This document shows positions 12,205 to 15,336 of a stretch of DNA of 15,336 bases, one piece after another (the stretch's first letter is position 1; each line of letters opens with the position of its first letter). Source of the DNA: a candidate division KSB1 bacterium (GTDB taxonomy: Bacteria > Zhuqueibacterota > JdFR-76 > DREG01); NCBI GenBank assembly GCA_022566355.1, contig JADFJB010000112.1:1-15336 (forward strand). The letters run 5' to 3'. The position numbers and the translations under genes are program-made. Below the pieces are notes generated by a model, which saw only the letters and a list, made by a program, of their open reading frames with translations, was not told the origin of the DNA and did no database searches.

Positions 12205-14646
12205 TCATATTAGCCCCAATTCCTCAATTTCATCCTCACCAACCAATACTTCCCGTGCCTTGCTTCCATCGGGAGCACTGACATAACCAGCCATCTCCAA
12301 TTCATCAACCAATCTAGCGGCACGAGCATAACCGACCCTTAGTCGTCGCTGTAACAATGAGATTGAGCCCTGGTTATGACGAATCACTAATTTCAGAGCT
12401 TCATTAAATAAGGGATCTCTATTTTGTGAAATTTTTCTTCCATCCGCTGTCTCAATCATAACCGTTCCGGAAGCTACTTCCGGCAATTTATATAGAGGAT
12501 ATTTGGGTTGCCTTTTTACAAACTGAATAATTCGATTAATCTCTTCATCACTCATAAATGGTGCATGGAGACGTATGGGTTGCGGTTGTCCCGGGGGTAA
12601 GAATAACATATCTCCTCTCCCCAATAACTTTTCCGCACCGTTAAAATCGAGAACCACCCTCGAGTCGGTTTTGGAAAATACCTTAAACGCTATTCGACAT
12701 GGAAAATTAGCCTTAATAGCCCCGGTAATCACATCTGTTGAGGGTCGCTGAGTTGCTAATATTAAATGAATTCCTACAGCCCTGGCTTTATGGGCAAGGC
12801 GGCCAATTGGTTCTTCGACATCATTTGCAGAAGCTATGAGTAGGTCAGCCAGTTCATCAATGATCACCACACAGTAAGGAATTCTCTCGAATGACTTCTG
12901 CGGATACCGCTCTTCTAATTCACCACTCGCTACTTTATTGTTATAATCTTCAAGTGTACGAACGCTGGCACTTGCTAAAATATTAAATCTTTCCTCCATC
13001 TCCTGCCAAACTCTACCTAAAATTGTAATGGCATTATCGGCGGTTGTGATGACTTCTTCATTCAATTCCGGAAGACTAATTAGATGGTGTCGGCGTAAAT
13101 CGGCATATCCGGAAAGCTCCAGTTTTTTAGGATCAATCAATATCAGCTTCAAGTTCTGAGGTGTAAGTTTAAACAACAAAGAGGAAATGATGGTGTTTAA
13201 ACAAACACTCTTTCCGGATCCTGTGGAGCCTGCAATCAGTAAGTGCGGCATTTTTATCAGATCGGCGACATACGGTTTACCTGTTGTATCTACTCCTAGT
13301 GCAATTGGAAGCTGCATTTTTGCATTGCCGAAACTCTCCGAATCAACGACTTGCCGGAAGGAAATAATCTGCGGGTTTCGATTCGGAATTTCAATTCCAA
13401 CTACCGGTTTACCGGGAATCGGGGCAAGTATTCGAATTTGTGGTGCACGCATGACCATAGCCAGATCATCTGCAATCGTAAAAAACTTACTGATTTTTAC
13501 ACCCTGAGGTGGTTCAACTTCAAATTGAGTGATAAGTGGACCTGGATGAATTTGGACCACTTTGCCATCGATACCATAAACTGAAAGCTTTTCTTCCAGC
13601 AACCTCGCTTCTTGCAATAAATCGGATTTTATCTTCTCTCGATCAACTTCAGGGGGATCTTCTAACAATTCGACGTTAGGAAGCTCATACTTACTGGGCG
13701 GTTCAATTGCATTTTCAACAGGAGATGATAAATTATCACTATTTTCATCCTGATAAATATTTGTTCCTGGAATCGGTTCTTCGAAATCGAATGTAACCTC
13801 TGAATCTTGAAGATCAGGATGATGCTGCGTTGTAATTTGCTGTTCCGGCACAGGTTCATTTGCATCATTCAAGGTGCGAGTGATTTCCGGTTTGGCTGGT
13901 TCCTCATTAATTTCAGATCGTTTTGGAATGTAATCGGAAACAATTGGTTTTTTCTCTTTATTGAAATCAGAAACAACAGGTTTTTTCTCGACATTCCCTT
14001 TGTGAATATTTCGCTTCTTCGATCTCACAGATCGATTCAAGCTGTATTTTCGCCAAACAGCATTCAAGTTGAAGATAATTTTGCTCTGAATATTTTTCAA
14101 CTCATTGGTAATATTATGAAAAATAGTGGTGAGGCTGATTTCCGTGATCGACAAAAATGCGATCAACATGACAATAAATAGCACTAATACACTACCAATG
14201 GAACCGAGATATTTGTAGAGGAGTTGGGCAAAAAATAATCCTATCAAACCATTGAATTCATGCGTAAAGCTTGAACTTTTTTGTATAGCCCCAGGCAATG
14301 CAAACGCTACTGAAAAACAAAATGCAAAAAACAAGATATAGCTTGACAGCCTAAAAAACCGGGGCCATGAGCCTTGCCGGACAAAAACCAGCCCTAAATA
14401 TATGATTAATACCGGTAAAACCAAGATGGGATAGCCAATTGTAAAATTATATAAATTCGACGCCAACCATGCGCCTGCCGGACCCATCCAATTTTGGATT
14501 TGATCCGGGGGGCTACTGCTATTAGGCCAATCCGTGAGCTTATAAGAAACCAGGCTCAATGATATTAATACTCCTAGGAAAATCAGCAATAATCCAAGGA
14601 ATTCAAACCTGCTTTCCCGTATATTTTTAGTTTTCTTTTTAGCCAT
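12205..14646 (-). CDS. ftsK: DNA translocase FtsK
   Basis: An 813-aa FtsK/SpoIIIE protein that pumps chromosomal DNA through the division septum and activates dimer resolution. The N-terminus is basic (MAKKKTKNI), followed by about four membrane segments within residues 18-170. A charged linker runs from about 180 to 330 and is moderate in length. The motor domain follows, with Walker A GSTGSGKS at about 469-476 and Walker B CVVIIDELADLL at about 589-600. RAVGIHLILATQRPSTDVIT comes later in the ATPase core. The C-terminal gamma winged helix (about 745-813) includes GSISLLQRRLRVGYARAARL and the ending EVLVGEDEIEELGLI. All motifs are intact. ATG at 14646, AT-rich leader without a Shine-Dalgarno. 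gcvT lies upstream across a heptamer array and lolA downstream. Confidence 0.96.
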   Translation of the reverse strand: MAKKKTKNIRESRFEFLGLLLIFLGVLISLSLVSYKLTDWPNSSSPPDQIQNWMGPAGAWLASNLYNFTIGYPILVLPVLIIYLGLVFVRQGSWPRFFRLSSYILFFAFCFSVAFALPGAIQKSSSFTHEFNGLIGLFFAQLLYKYLGSIGSVLVLFIVMLIAFLSITEISLTTIFHNITNELKNIQSKIIFNLNAVWRKYSLNRSVRSKKRNIHKGNVEKKPVVSDFNKEKKPIVSDYIPKRSEINEEPAKPEITRTLNDANEPVPEQQITTQHHPDLQDSEVTFDFEEPIPGTNIYQDENSDNLSSPVENAIEPPSKYELPNVELLEDPPEVDREKIKSDLLQEARLLEEKLSVYGIDGKVVQIHPGPLITQFEVEPPQGVKISKFFTIADDLAMVMRAPQIRILAPIPGKPVVGIEIPNRNPQIISFRQVVDSESFGNAKMQLPIALGVDTTGKPYVADLIKMPHLLIAGSTGSGKSVCLNTIISSLLFKLTPQNLKLILIDPKKLELSGYADLRRHHLISLPELNEEVITTADNAITILGRVWQEMEERFNILASASVRTLEDYNNKVASGELEERYPQKSFERIPYCVVIIDELADLLIASANDVEEPIGRLAHKARAVGIHLILATQRPSTDVITGAIKANFPCRIAFKVFSKTDSRVVLDFNGAEKLLGRGDMLFLPPGQPQPIRLHAPFMSDEEINRIIQFVKRQPKYPLYKLPEVASGTVMIETADGRKISQNRDPLFNEALKLVIRHNQGSISLLQRRLRVGYARAARLVDELEMAGYVSAPDGSKAREVLVGEDEIEELGLI

Positions 14647-14686
14647 TTATTTAATAATAAGTCAATAAAAAGTCATTAAGTCATTA

Positions 14687-14784
14687 ATCTGGTATCCGGC
14701 ATCTGGCATCTGGTATCTGGTATCTGGTATCTGGTATCTGGTATCTGGTATCTGGTATCTGGTATCTGGTATCTGGCATCTGGC
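14687..14784. repeat. Heptamer tandem array, 14 units of ATCTGGT
   Basis: Exactly 98 bp of consecutive 7-bp units: atctggt, atccggc, atctggc, nine atctggt, then two atctggc. It is the most uniform array in the window. It occupies most of the gap between the stop of gcvT (14810) and the start of ftsK (14646), so any shared transcript must run through it. Confidence 0.95.
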
Positions 14785-14809
14785 ACATCATTTTGGAATC
14801 ACCCTACTA

Positions 14810-15336
14810 CTAGCTCGCTGGTTTATAAAAAGGTGTTTCCACAATAGTCATGGATTCAAACTTATTGCGAATCTCTATTTCAAGTTGAGCGCCTATATCC
14901 GAAAATTCGTTGGCAACATAACTTAATCCAATTCCGACGCCCAAAGATGGTGAATGCGTTCCACTTGTCACTTTTCCTATTTCTGTACCCTCATAAAATA
15001 TCGAATAGCCGTGCCTTGGAAAGGCACGCTCTTGCATTTTGAATCCAACCAGTTTTCTTGTCAATCCTTTTTCCTTTACTTCAAGCAAAGCATCGCGACC
15101 AACAAAATCCCCTTTCTTGAGTTTGGTGATCCAACCCAGTCCCGCCTCAAATGGATTTGTGGTCTGATCAATGTCATTTCCATATAAACAATATTTCATT
15201 TCAAGCCTCAAGGTGTCCCTGGCTCCTAATCCAATTGGTTCTATTTCAAATTCTTTTCCGGCATCCATTATTTTAGTCCATAATTGAACGCCATATTGAT
15301 TATCCATATAAAGCTCAAAACCAAATTCGCCCGTGT
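14810..15336 (-). CDS. gcvT: Glycine cleavage system T protein (aminomethyltransferase), C-terminal part
   Basis: Partial gene: the frame is open through the right edge of the window, reading TGEFGFELYMDNQYG across the ATG at 15307, which is therefore internal. About 174 of roughly 360 residues are present. GcvT transfers the methylene unit from the H-protein-bound aminomethyl group to tetrahydrofolate. Signatures are GARDTLRLEMKYCLYGNDID, TNPFEAGLGW, FVGRDAL, FPRHGYSIF, then IGKVTSGTHSPSLGVGIGLS and YV, covering the C-terminal half and the GCV_T_C barrel. The N-terminal catalytic region lies outside the window. The ending ETPFYKPAS is normal for the family. Confidence 0.93.
   Translation of the reverse strand, partial: TGEFGFELYMDNQYGVQLWTKIMDAGKEFEIEPIGLGARDTLRLEMKYCLYGNDIDQTTNPFEAGLGWITKLKKGDFVGRDALLEVKEKGLTRKLVGFKMQERAFPRHGYSIFYEGTEIGKVTSGTHSPSLGVGIGLSYVANEFSDIGAQLEIEIRNKFESMTIVETPFYKPAS

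Noticed and set aside
13187-14181. ORFs antisense to or nested within ftsK
   Set aside because: Shadows of the FtsK motor and linker region; no independent signals.
14687-14784. Possible CRISPR array
   Set aside because: The units are 7 bp and contiguous with no spacers, so it is a simple tandem repeat. No cas-like gene is present.
1-15336. tRNA, rRNA or riboswitch genes
   Set aside because: No cloverleaf, rRNA segment or known riboswitch core was recognised on either strand. In particular there is no glycine riboswitch, but the gcvT leader lies outside the window.

Overview
The window is AT-rich bacterial DNA in which every gene I can support lies on the minus strand. Gene content (a Wzc-type tyrosine kinase, a UpxY/RfaH-type NusG paralog, FtsK followed by LolA, GcvT, four-helix-bundle proteins of the 23S intervening-sequence family, many HEPN/MNT pairs) suggests a Gram-negative bacterium of the FCB superphylum, perhaps a KSB1/Calditrichaeota/Marinimicrobia-like lineage. 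That placement is inference from family content and is not proven here.

Layout, low to high coordinates. 1-5.3 kb is an accessory island: a broken C-terminal piece of wecB, then four consecutive toxin-antitoxin-like two-gene cassettes (AbiEii-type nucleotidyltransferase with a small partner, HepT/MntA, HEPN/MNT, HepT/MntA). The four intergenic gaps from wecB' to the third HEPN/MNT pair all carry a related composite repeat. 5.3-9.5 kb is the end of a polysaccharide locus: upxY, a frameshifted four-helix-bundle gene with a partial 85-bp duplicate in a repeat field, and a 780-aa polysaccharide co-polymerase/tyrosine kinase whose C-tail has eleven consecutive tyrosines. 9.5-10.5 kb is mostly non-coding but holds a 36-codon membrane ORF with a strong Shine-Dalgarno, a hairpin plus T-run, and a REP-like element. 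10.5-15.3 kb is the housekeeping segment gcvT (partial), ftsK and lolA, with two degenerate small genes and heptanucleotide repeat arrays between them.

The most striking overall feature is the intergenic DNA. Nearly every gap contains degenerate 6-mer (GGTTAA-like) or 7-mer tandem repeats. The 7-mer differs from gap to gap, and it often appears on one arm with its complement on the other, so the array can fold into a hairpin. These repeats abut or enter gene ends (wecB' 5' break, upxY N-terminus, HEPN and four-helix-bundle C-termini). They also lie beside most of the broken genes, which suggests they are active in local rearrangement.

Several small accessory genes carry single-base frameshifts, while the long housekeeping ORFs are intact. 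This fits decay of mobile or addictive genes better than generally poor sequence, though homopolymer errors are not excluded.
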